From: an uncultured Porphyromonadaceae bacterium
Lineage (GTDB): Bacteria; Bacteroidota; Bacteroidia; Bacteroidales; Muribaculaceae
Direction of reading: 5' to 3'
Length of the DNA stretch: 37,333 nt
Assembly: GCA_947175495.1 (NCBI GenBank)
Contig: CAMWNB010000024.1
Coordinates: 1-37,333 of the forward strand
A program made the translations under genes and the position numbers. The notes beneath the pieces are model-generated. The model worked only from the letters and a program-made list of their open reading frames with translations, did not search any database and was not told the origin of the DNA. Positions within the stretch are counted from its first letter, which is position 1, and each line of letters opens with the position of its first letter. Positions 25,119-31,704 of this stretch are shown here, in pieces.

Positions 25119-25993
25119 AGCACGTTGAGTACTTGTTCTTTAATCTGTTCGAGAATATCTTTCATCTCCACCACGAGGCGCTGCATGCCGGCGTCGTTGC
25201 TCTTGGAGCCGAGGGTGTTGATTTCGCGGCCCATCTCCTGGGCTATGAAACCCAGCTTCTTGCCGTGGGAGAGACCGGGGGCGGCCATGGTCTCGCGGAA
25301 ATAGCGCAGGTGCTGGGCCAGACGCTGCTTCTCCTCGTTGACGTCGAGCTTCTCGATGTAGAATATCATCTCCTGCTCGAGGCGGCCGCGGTCGTAGTCT
25401 ATGTCCGAAAGCTTGGCAAGGCCTTCTTCTATGCGCGCGCGGATGCGCGGCACACGCTCGGCCTCGAAAGCGTCGACCTGCGCGAGCAGGGCGGCGATGC
25501 CGTCGATGCGCTCGCCGAAAAATGCCTCCAGGCGCTCGCCTTCGGCGCGTCGGTGGGCCATGCAGGCGGCCACAGCGCCGGCGATGGCCCGGCCCATGGC
25601 CTGCCACTCCTCGTCGCTGCTGTCGTCGGGCGTCACGGCGCGGTACACCTCGGGCATGCGCAGAAGCACGGCGTACCAGTTGTCGGGCACGTCGATGCCG
25701 AGCTCGCCCGAGGCGTGCTCTATCTGTTGCTTATAAGCGCGTAGGGTGTCGATGTCGAGCTCTACGGAAGCCTGTGCGGCCGTGCGCTCGATGGTGGCCG
25801 AAGCGTCCACCTTGCCACGCTCAAGGCCGGCTGCCACGAGCTCGCGCACGGCGCTCTCGCGCGAGCGGAAAGCCGACGGCAGGCGGGTGGCCAGGTCGAG
25901 CTGCTTGCTGTTGAGCGTCTTTATCTCAAATGTGATTTTTGCTCCTTGCGTTTCGGCTGTTCCCTTGCCGAAACCCGTCATTGAGTATAGCAT
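25115..25993 (-). CDS. yicC: YicC/YloC family endoribonuclease
   Basis: A 292-aa protein of the YicC family, linked in E. coli to RNA (including sRNA) turnover. It begins MLYSMTGFGKGTAETQG, the family hallmark, with an N-terminal YicC domain (to about 155) and a C-terminal DUF1732 domain (EMIFYIEKLDVNEEKQRL...GFIAQEMGREINTLGSKSND). First gene of a five-gene operon, with a -7 element 27 bases upstream. Confidence 0.95.
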   Translation of the reverse strand: MLYSMTGFGKGTAETQGAKITFEIKTLNSKQLDLATRLPSAFRSRESAVRELVAAGLERGKVDASATIERTAAQASVELDIDTLRAYKQQIEHASGELGIDVPDNWYAVLLRMPEVYRAVTPDDSSDEEWQAMGRAIAGAVAACMAHRRAEGERLEAFFGERIDGIAALLAQVDAFEAERVPRIRARIEEGLAKLSDIDYDRGRLEQEMIFYIEKLDVNEEKQRLAQHLRYFRETMAAPGLSHGKKLGFIAQEMGREINTLGSKSNDAGMQRLVVEMKDILEQIKEQVLNVL

Positions 25994-26019
25994 AATCTTT
26001 TTTGACTGGTATAGATGAG

Positions 26020-26027
26020 CAAAATTA
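26020..26027 (-). promoter_or_regulatory. -7 element of the yicC operon (TAATTTTG)
   Basis: Minus-strand TAATTTTG, 26 bases before the yicC ATG. The -33 side is a run of A/T without a clear TTTG. Confidence 0.6.
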
Positions 26028-26050
26028 GATATAATTTTTTAAAAAATGCG

Positions 26051-26058
26051 TAACTTTG
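26051..26058 (+). promoter_or_regulatory. -7 element of the pseudouridine synthase gene (TAACTTTG)
   Basis: TAACTTTG, 18 bases before the chosen ATG at 26077. Divergent from the yicC promoter across an A/T-rich spacer. Confidence 0.68.
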
Positions 26059-26076
26059 TGCAAAATAATTGCCGAC

Positions 26077-26766
26077 ATGCAGGTACTCTACGAAGACAAC
26101 CATATTATAATAGTGAACAAAGAGCCGGGCGAAATCGTGCAGGGCGACAAGACGGGCGACCGCCCGCTCAGCGACACCGTGGCCGCATGGCTCAAGGAAA
26201 AATATGCCAAGCCGGGAAATGTGTTTGTCGGCGTCACACACCGCCTCGACCGCCCCGTCGGCGGAGTCGTCGTGTTCGCCAAGACATCGAAGGCGCTGTC
26301 GCGCATGAACGAGATGTTCCGCACGGGCGCCGTGCACAAACGCTACTGGGCCATAACCGCCGGCAGGCCGCCGCAGCCCGAAGGCGAGCTGCACCACTAC
26401 ATCACCACCGTGGAGCGCACCAACAAGAGCTACGCCCGCGACACACCGCGCCCCGGCGCCAAGGAAGCGCGCCTGCGCTACCGGCAGATAGCCGAAGGCG
26501 AGCGCTACCGCCTGCTGGAAATAGAGCTCCTAACTGGCCGCAAACACCAGATTCGCGTCCAGCTCAGCTCCATAGGCTGCCCCATAAAGGGCGACCTGAA
26601 ATACGGCGCGCCGCGCAGCAACCCCGACGGCTCCATATCGCTGCTGGCCCGCGAAATCAGCTTCACACACCCCGTCAGCGGCAAGGACATCCACGTCGTG
26701 GCCCCCGCCCCCGCCGACCCTCTGTGGCAGGCCATCGCCTCGCAAGTCGCACGCGACGCCGAATAG
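26077..26766 (+). CDS. RluA family pseudouridine synthase
   Basis: Isomerises uridine to pseudouridine in rRNA or tRNA. The 229-aa protein is just the catalytic domain, without an N-terminal S4 domain. The catalytic Asp58 lies in HRLDRPVGGVVVFAKT; most RluA proteins have HRLDxxTSG there, so the PVG variant marks a subgroup. GRKHQIRVQLSSIGCPIKGDLKYG is the second family motif. The ATG at 26077 is used rather than a TTG at 26056, which lies inside the promoter. The exact target base cannot be assigned. Followed by a terminator. Confidence 0.92.
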   Translation: MQVLYEDNHIIIVNKEPGEIVQGDKTGDRPLSDTVAAWLKEKYAKPGNVFVGVTHRLDRPVGGVVVFAKTSKALSRMNEMFRTGAVHKRYWAITAGRPPQPEGELHHYITTVERTNKSYARDTPRPGAKEARLRYRQIAEGERYRLLEIELLTGRKHQIRVQLSSIGCPIKGDLKYGAPRSNPDGSISLLAREISFTHPVSGKDIHVVAPAPADPLWQAIASQVARDAE

Positions 26767-26820
26767 AGCGGAGAGAGACCGGCCCTCCGGCAACTCGCCA
26801 CTTGTCTTTTTGTTTTTTAC

Positions 26821-26849
26821 AAAAAACCGGCGCGCGTGTCGGTTTTTTT
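26821..26849 (+). terminator. rho-independent terminator of the pseudouridine synthase gene
   Basis: AAAAAACCG (26821-26829) and CGGTTTTTT (26840-26848) around a 10-base loop, with seven T. The next -7 element begins four bases later. Confidence 0.8.
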
Positions 26850-26852
26850 GAG

Positions 26853-26860
26853 TAATTTTG
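26853..26860 (+). promoter_or_regulatory. -7 element of the rRNA methyltransferase/pdxB unit (TAATTTTG)
   Basis: TAATTTTG, 47 bases before the ATG at 26908 and immediately after the preceding terminator. It is the only TAnnTTTG element I see for the three genes to 30440. Confidence 0.6.
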
Positions 26861-26907
26861 CAGCGGCGAAGGCACGGCGCCTCGCACGACGTTGAAATTC
26901 TTGTTAT

Positions 26908-28419
26908 ATGAACGACACTTTTGATATGGTGGCCAAAACCTTCCAGGGTCTGGAAGACGTGCTGGCCGACGAACTCCGCGCTCTCGGAGCCGAAGACATA
27001 AACATAGGCCGACGCATGGTGGCCTTCAGCGGCAACCTCGAAACGCTGTACCGCGCCAACTTCTGCTGCCGCACGGCGCTGCGCATCCTCAAGCCGTTCT
27101 ATAAATTCAGCGCACGCGACGCCGACGAACTCTACGACAAGGCCAAGGACTTCGACTGGAGCTCTATCCTCTCGCTCAGCAAGACTTTCAGCATCGACAC
27201 CGTGGCCTACAGCGACGAGTTCTCGCACTCGCGCTTCGTGACCTACCGCATCAAGGACGCCATCGTCGACTGGTTCAAGGACCGCTACGGCGAGGACAAG
27301 CGCCCGGGCGTGCGCCTGCAGGACGCCGATGTAATGATCAACGTGCACATATCCGGCACCGACGTGACGCTCAGCCTCGACAGCAGCGGCGAGTCGCTGC
27401 ACAAGCGCGGCTACCGCGTGGCACAGACCGAAGCGCCCATCAACGAGGTGCTGGCCGCAGGCATCATCCTGCGCAGCGGATGGCGCGGCGAACGACCCTT
27501 CGTCGACCCCATGTGCGGCTCCGGCACTTTCTTGTGCGAGGCCGCGCTGATTGCCGCCAACATCGCCCCCGGCGTGTTCCGCAAGCGCTTCGCCTTTGAA
27601 GCATGGCCCGACTTCGACGCCGAGCTTTTCGACAAGATTTACAACGACGACTCCGCCGAACGCGAAGTCACCAAGCCAATCATCGGCGCCGACATCTCGC
27701 CGAAGGCCATCGACATAGCCGCCGCCAACCTCAAGAGCGCCGGAGTGGCGCGTCATGTGCAGCTGAGCGTGCGTCCCATCGCCCGATGGACGGCCGAGGA
27801 CGTACCCTCCGAGGCAGGCGTGCTCGTGACTAACCCACCCTACGGCGAGCGCATATCGGCGCCCGACATGGAAGGCCTCTACACATCCATCGGCTCCACC
27901 CTCAAGCACTGCTTCCGCGGCTGGGAAGCCTGGATAATAGGCTACCGCGACGAGCATTTCCGCAACATAGGCCTCGCAGCCAGCGAGAAAGTGCCGATGC
28001 TCAACGGATCGCTGGAATGCGAGCTGCGCGAGTACATCATCTTCGAAGGCGACAAGAAGTCGTTCCTGGCCGGCGGCGGCAAACTCAAGAACGGACCCGC
28101 ACGCGAGGAGCGCGGCAACGACCGCCGCAGCCCGCACGCCGAACGCGGCGAACGACGCCCCTGGGCCAAGGACGACCGTCGCGACCGCCCCTTCCGAAAA
28201 GACCGCGCGCCGTTTGCCAAAGACCGCGACCGCACGCCGTTCCGCCGCGACGAAAAACCCGTGGCCGGCACCCCGGAGGCACCGTCGGAGAATCCGCTGG
28301 CCGTGCGCCGCAACCCGGCCGCGCTCAAATCGCTCGTAGGCCGCAAACCCTCCCTGCCGCCCCAGGCCGGCGCTCCCGTGATGCGCTCCCGCGGCTGGAA
28401 GAAAAAGGGCGAACAATAG
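26908..28419 (+). CDS. THUMP-domain 23S rRNA (guanine-N2) methyltransferase, RlmL-type, with Arg-rich tail
   Basis: A 503-aa SAM-dependent RNA methyltransferase. It has a THUMP RNA-binding domain (about 45-160), then an UPF0020/RlmL-type Rossmann domain. The SAM-binding motif is DPMCGSGTF near 200-208, GADISPKAID near 265, and the catalytic NPPY is at 309-312. The fused E. coli RlmKL has a second domain that is absent here. From about residue 390 the protein becomes a disordered tail of about 110 residues dense in Arg, Asp, Lys, Phe and Pro (RDRPFRKDRAPFAKDRDR), ending RSRGWKKKGEQ. The target G2445 is assumed from RlmL. Likely first gene of a unit with the membrane protein and pdxB. Confidence 0.92.
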   Translation: MNDTFDMVAKTFQGLEDVLADELRALGAEDINIGRRMVAFSGNLETLYRANFCCRTALRILKPFYKFSARDADELYDKAKDFDWSSILSLSKTFSIDTVAYSDEFSHSRFVTYRIKDAIVDWFKDRYGEDKRPGVRLQDADVMINVHISGTDVTLSLDSSGESLHKRGYRVAQTEAPINEVLAAGIILRSGWRGERPFVDPMCGSGTFLCEAALIAANIAPGVFRKRFAFEAWPDFDAELFDKIYNDDSAEREVTKPIIGADISPKAIDIAAANLKSAGVARHVQLSVRPIARWTAEDVPSEAGVLVTNPPYGERISAPDMEGLYTSIGSTLKHCFRGWEAWIIGYRDEHFRNIGLAASEKVPMLNGSLECELREYIIFEGDKKSFLAGGGKLKNGPAREERGNDRRSPHAERGERRPWAKDDRRDRPFRKDRAPFAKDRDRTPFRRDEKPVAGTPEAPSENPLAVRRNPAALKSLVGRKPSLPPQAGAPVMRSRGWKKKGEQ

Positions 28420-28467
28420 AGACGCACCACGCTGCATCCGCCGCAAACACAACCCGACTGACAGCCC

Positions 28468-29442
28468 ATGCCAGCGCGCATCACCAAATTTTTCCACTCC
28501 CGCTACGCCATGTTTCTGGCGGCAGTGCTCATGACACTTGCCCTGTGGGCCACATGGGCATCCGGCCACATGGCAGCTCTCACGGGCAACCGCGGCATCG
28601 CATTGCCACCCGCCGGCTGCTGGCTCGCAGGCCCGACCGACCTGTGGGCAGCCATTGCCTCGGCATTTGCCGTGATGGGGTTGCTCGTCTACATCAACCG
28701 CCGCTTCAACCTGCTGCGTGACCTGTCCACGCTGTTTGTCGTGCTGTTCGCAGCCATGACCGCAGCCACGCCCGACCTGGGCGCGCAGTTCGGCACCGGC
28801 CAGCTGCTGGCCATGGTGATGGGCGTATGCGTCGTGCTGATGTTCGGCAGCTACGCGCGCCCGATGCGGCGGCGCGAAGTCTTTCTTGTGTTTTTACTGC
28901 TCTCTGCCGGCACAGCCACCCAGTACGCATTCGCCGTCTATATCCCCGTCATGGCAGTGTGCTGCATGCAGATGCGTCTTGGCTCGTTGCGCACGGCAGT
29001 GGCCGCGCTGCTCGGCCTGGTCACACCCTGGTGGCTGTTGCTCGGGCTCGGCATAGTAGAACCGACGGAACTGCAACTGCCCCGCCCTGCCAACATCTTC
29101 GCCACCATCAACCTTGAAGAAGGCGTGCAGCTTGGCACCACAGTGCTGTTCACCGCCTGCCTGTTCATCGTGGCCGTGGCGCTGAATTTCTTCCGCACCA
29201 TGGCCTACAACGCGCGAGCGCGCAGCTACAACGGCACGGTGCTGCTCATGGGCTTTGTCACCATAGTGGCCATAACCGTGGATTATAATAATGTAGCATC
29301 GTATGTGCCGGTGCTCAACATATGCGCATCGCTCCAGGCTGCCCAGTTTTTCGTGTTGCACCGCACCGACCGTTCCTGGATAGCCATCCTCTGCATCCTG
29401 CTCGCATACGCAGGTTTCTACATCTGGAACTCAGTGATATGA
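28468..29442 (+). CDS. multi-pass membrane protein of unknown function
   Basis: A 324-aa protein with about eight to nine predicted transmembrane helices, starting at residue 14 (AMFLAAVLMTLALWATWASG) and ending LLAYAGFYIWNSVI. Charged loops such as YARPMRRREV lie between helices. I do not recognise a transporter or enzyme motif. It begins 48 bases after the methyltransferase and its stop overlaps the pdxB start (ATGA), so it is translated with pdxB. A role in vitamin B6 metabolism is only a guess from position. Confidence 0.82.
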   Translation: MPARITKFFHSRYAMFLAAVLMTLALWATWASGHMAALTGNRGIALPPAGCWLAGPTDLWAAIASAFAVMGLLVYINRRFNLLRDLSTLFVVLFAAMTAATPDLGAQFGTGQLLAMVMGVCVVLMFGSYARPMRRREVFLVFLLLSAGTATQYAFAVYIPVMAVCCMQMRLGSLRTAVAALLGLVTPWWLLLGLGIVEPTELQLPRPANIFATINLEEGVQLGTTVLFTACLFIVAVALNFFRTMAYNARARSYNGTVLLMGFVTIVAITVDYNNVASYVPVLNICASLQAAQFFVLHRTDRSWIAILCILLAYAGFYIWNSVI

Positions 29443-30440
29443 AGATACTCATCGAAAGCAAGGTACCATTTCTGCGCGGACTGCTCGAGCCCTACGCCAC
29501 CGTGGACTACGCCGACCCGGGCGAAATCACCGCCGGACGCGTGCGCGATGTCGACGGCATGATCGTGCGCACACGCACGCGCTGCGATGAGGCCCTGTTG
29601 GGCGCATCGCGCTGCTCGTTCGTGGCCACAGCCACCATCGGCACCGACCATATCGACCTGCCATGGTGTGCCGCGCGCGGCATCGAGGTTGCAAACGCGC
29701 CGGGTTGCAACGCGCCGGCCGTAGGCCAGTATGTGTTCGGCAGCGTGGCCGCTCTCATCCCGGGCCCGCTCGAAGGCCTCACCCTCGGCGTGGTGGGCGT
29801 GGGCCATGTAGGGTCTGTCGTCGCACGCTGGGGTCGTTCGCTCGGCATGCGCGTGATGCTGTGCGACCCGCCCAGGCAGCGTGCCGAGGGCGGCGACTGC
29901 TGGTGTTCGCTCGCCGACATCGCCCGCGAGGCCGACATTGTGACGATGCACACACCGCTGACACGCGCAGGAGCCGACGCAACTTTCCACCTTGCCGACG
30001 CCGCATTCTTCGGCTCGCTGCAGCGTCGTCCCGTATTCATCAACGCCGCGCGCGGTCCCGTGGCCGACAACGAAGCCCTCGCCTCCGCCATCAGCAGCGG
30101 CCTTGTGAGCCATGCCGTGGTCGACTGCTGGGAAGGCGAGCCACACATCTCTCCCGCCTTGCTCGCGCTGGCCTCCGTGGCCACGCCCCACATCGCAGGC
30201 TACTCACGCGAAGGAAAATGGCGAGCGTCGCAGATGGCCCTCGACGCACTCGTCCGCCACTTCTCGCTGCCGCGCATTGCCTTGCGCGAGACTGCCCCGC
30301 ATCCCGTGCCTGACGCCATACGGATCGACGCCGTGCGCCGCAGCTACAACCCGCTGCTGCACGACACCCCCGCACTCCGTTCTAATCCTGCCGATTTCGA
30401 GCGCCTGCGCAACGAATATGACCTGCGGACTGAACTATAA
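29439..30440 (+). CDS. pdxB: 4-phosphoerythronate dehydrogenase
   Basis: Oxidises 4-phospho-D-erythronate using NAD in pyridoxal 5'-phosphate synthesis. The 333-aa D-2-hydroxyacid dehydrogenase has the NAD motif GVGHVG at 120-125 and the PdxB hallmark NAPGCNAPAVGQYV (87-99). The catalytic residues are Arg205 (NAARG), Glu233 (WEGEP) and His251 (TPHIAGYS). E. coli PdxB is about 378 aa, so the C-terminal dimerisation region is shorter here. The ATG at 29439 overlaps the upstream stop. A terminator follows. Confidence 0.93.
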   Translation: MKILIESKVPFLRGLLEPYATVDYADPGEITAGRVRDVDGMIVRTRTRCDEALLGASRCSFVATATIGTDHIDLPWCAARGIEVANAPGCNAPAVGQYVFGSVAALIPGPLEGLTLGVVGVGHVGSVVARWGRSLGMRVMLCDPPRQRAEGGDCWCSLADIAREADIVTMHTPLTRAGADATFHLADAAFFGSLQRRPVFINAARGPVADNEALASAISSGLVSHAVVDCWEGEPHISPALLALASVATPHIAGYSREGKWRASQMALDALVRHFSLPRIALRETAPHPVPDAIRIDAVRRSYNPLLHDTPALRSNPADFERLRNEYDLRTEL

Positions 30441-30464
30441 ACACCACGATACACAAGAAAACAT

Positions 30465-30499
30465 CACCAACAGGCTATAAGTCAGGTTGGTGTTTTTTT
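30465..30499 (+). terminator. rho-independent terminator of pdxB
   Basis: CACCAAC (30465-30471) and GTTGGTG (30486-30492) with a 14-base loop and seven T. Confidence 0.8.
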
Positions 30500-30532
30500 A
30501 TCCCAAAATTGACAATTTACGTTTTCAGTCCA

Positions 30533-30568
30533 TTCACACTATTTTGGCTAAAATTTGAATAGTGTGAA
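30533..30568. repeat. inverted repeat in the pdxB/thioredoxin-like intergenic region
   Basis: TTCACACTATT (30533-30543) and AATAGTGTGAA (30558-30568) are perfect 11-bp arms around 14 bases. No T run follows. It could be a regulator-binding site or RNA hairpin. The surrounding stretch to 30720 is AT-rich with several T runs and no reading frame of note. Confidence 0.55.
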
Positions 30569-30724
30569 GTGAAGCTGTTTCCGCACCAAAACGGCCTACA
30601 CACTTAGTTTGCAAAAACAGGTCATTCACCCAGACTGATACTATTTTTAAAGTTTTTTTACTAAATGCGCCGATTTTTTTGCGATTTTTTTTTGCAAACA
30701 CTATGCTATTTTACAAAAAAGCAT

Positions 30725-30732
30725 TACCTTTG
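30725..30732 (+). promoter_or_regulatory. -7 element (TACCTTTG) of a short transcription unit
   Basis: TACCTTTG matches TAnnTTTG. The nearest TTTG upstream (30691-30694) is 30 bases away, too far for a standard -33 element. Confidence 0.6.
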
Positions 30733-30737
30733 CATGT

Positions 30738-30807
30738 GTGTTTTTTATAGTATTAGATTAAGGATAAAGGTCTGGAAAGAGTTGTTGTGAAACAACTCTT
30801 TTTTTTT
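30738..30807 (+). ncRNA. candidate ~70-nt small RNA or terminated leader
   Basis: Bounded by the -7 element at 30725-30732 and a terminator hairpin: AAAGAGTTGTT (30776-30786), GTGA tetraloop, AACAACTCTTT, then a T run to 30807. The body has an unpaired GTATTAGATTAAGGATAAAG stretch and no reading frame. From memory, similar short units recur in Bacteroides genomes, but I could not check this. The next gene starts 75 bases later, so it could alternatively be an attenuated leader of that gene. Confidence 0.5.
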
Positions 30808-30881
30808 ATGCCTCCGGTCCTGTTTAATCCCATTCCTGGCCATTGCTGAACCTGCCCCGACGCGTGCGCGTTATATAATGT

Positions 30882-31382
30882 ATGAAACAGATATCGCGCA
30901 CATTCTTATTAGCGGCAATATTCGTAAGCCTGCTCATAGTGTCCGTGGCCTATCATTCCGACCGGCGCGACACACGCATTGGCGCCCACGCACCCGCCCT
31001 ATCCTTCGACAGCGAGCCATCCGAGGCGCTCAGCGCGCTCAAAGGCAAATATGTGCTGCTGTGCTTCTGGTCGTCCACCAATGCGCCTTCGCGCGAAGCC
31101 GTCAACGTGTACACATCGTGGCTGCAGCGGCAGACCGACACAGACATCGGCATGATAGCGTTCAACTTCGACAAGTCCGAACCGCTGTTCCGCGAGATTG
31201 TGAAGCGCGACGGGCTCAATCAGGAACTGCAGTTCCGCCTCAGCGACGAACGCGCCGCACGCCTGATGCGCGACTACCACCTCGCTCCCGGCGACTACGG
31301 AACCCTCCTCGTCGCACCCGACGGCCGCATTCTCGCCCACAACCCCTCCCCCGACTCCATAGCCAGCATAATAAAGGTATAA
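30882..31382 (+). CDS. thioredoxin-fold (TlpA-like) protein lacking the CxxC active site
   Basis: A 166-aa envelope protein with an N-terminal signal or anchor helix (about 7-25, TFLLAAIFVSLLIVSVAY). A redoxin domain follows: KGKYVLLCFWSSTNAPSREAVNVY, then IGMIAFNFD, and YGTLLVAPDGRILAHNPSPD with the cis-Pro region replaced. Where TlpA proteins have WCxPC, this one has TNAPS, so both redox cysteines are gone. Only one cysteine remains, just before the motif. It therefore cannot act as an ordinary thiol oxidoreductase; a binding or chaperone role is possible. Monocistronic; the start follows a TATAATG-like stretch and no clear -7 element is adjacent. Confidence 0.8.
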   Translation: MKQISRTFLLAAIFVSLLIVSVAYHSDRRDTRIGAHAPALSFDSEPSEALSALKGKYVLLCFWSSTNAPSREAVNVYTSWLQRQTDTDIGMIAFNFDKSEPLFREIVKRDGLNQELQFRLSDERAARLMRDYHLAPGDYGTLLVAPDGRILAHNPSPDSIASIIKV

Positions 31383-31398
31383 GATTTCTTAAAAACGG

Positions 31399-31429
31399 GT
31401 TGCTATTTCAATTTCTTTTGTTACATTTG
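31399..31429 (+). promoter_or_regulatory. promoter of gdhA
   Basis: TACATTTG (31422-31429) matches TAnnTTTG. GTTG at 31399-31402, 19 bases upstream, matches TTTG in three of four bases. Predicted start near 31436 gives a leader of about 270 bases. Confidence 0.65.
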
Positions 31430-31435
31430 CAATGT

Positions 31436-31704
31436 TAATCTTAAGAGCCGGTTCGACAATAAAAGCCAAAACTCTTGCTCACCGGCCCACATTAATATAT
31501 TGTAAATACATCACAGTTTCAGAAATGACAATAACCCCGGTAGACAAAAAATTACCGACGCCTCGCACATCACGGGTGCTTCTCGGCCTGTCCATCGGTC
31601 GTGTGCGTCAAGCACACTCCCTCACCGCAGGTCGGGAATCGCGCCATGCCATGCGACCCTGCCGTTGACTTTTATGTCGAGCCGGTCCTAAACATCTATA
31701 CCAT
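31436..31704 (+). promoter_or_regulatory. long structured 5' leader of gdhA (candidate cis-regulatory RNA)
   Basis: The 31383-31704 gap has no credible gene. CCGGTTCGACA (31448-31458) pairs with TGTCGAGCCGG (31675-31685) with one G-U pair. After one bulged A, TAAAAG (31460-31465) pairs with CTTTTA (31669-31674). This makes a closing helix of about 17 bp around some 200 bases. Inner hairpins: CGGTA/TACCG (31538-31557), GTGTGC/GCACAC (31601-31617) and GCAGGTCG/CGACCCTGC (about 31627-31662, one bulge). GCCGGT (31447-31452) can instead pair with ACCGGC (31481-31486), competing with the closing helix. I do not recognise a known riboswitch class. Confidence 0.55.

Noticed and set aside
26530-28569. 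679-codon open frame on the minus strand
   Set aside because: It runs through the pseudouridine synthase, a terminator, a promoter and the methyltransferase; a shadow frame.
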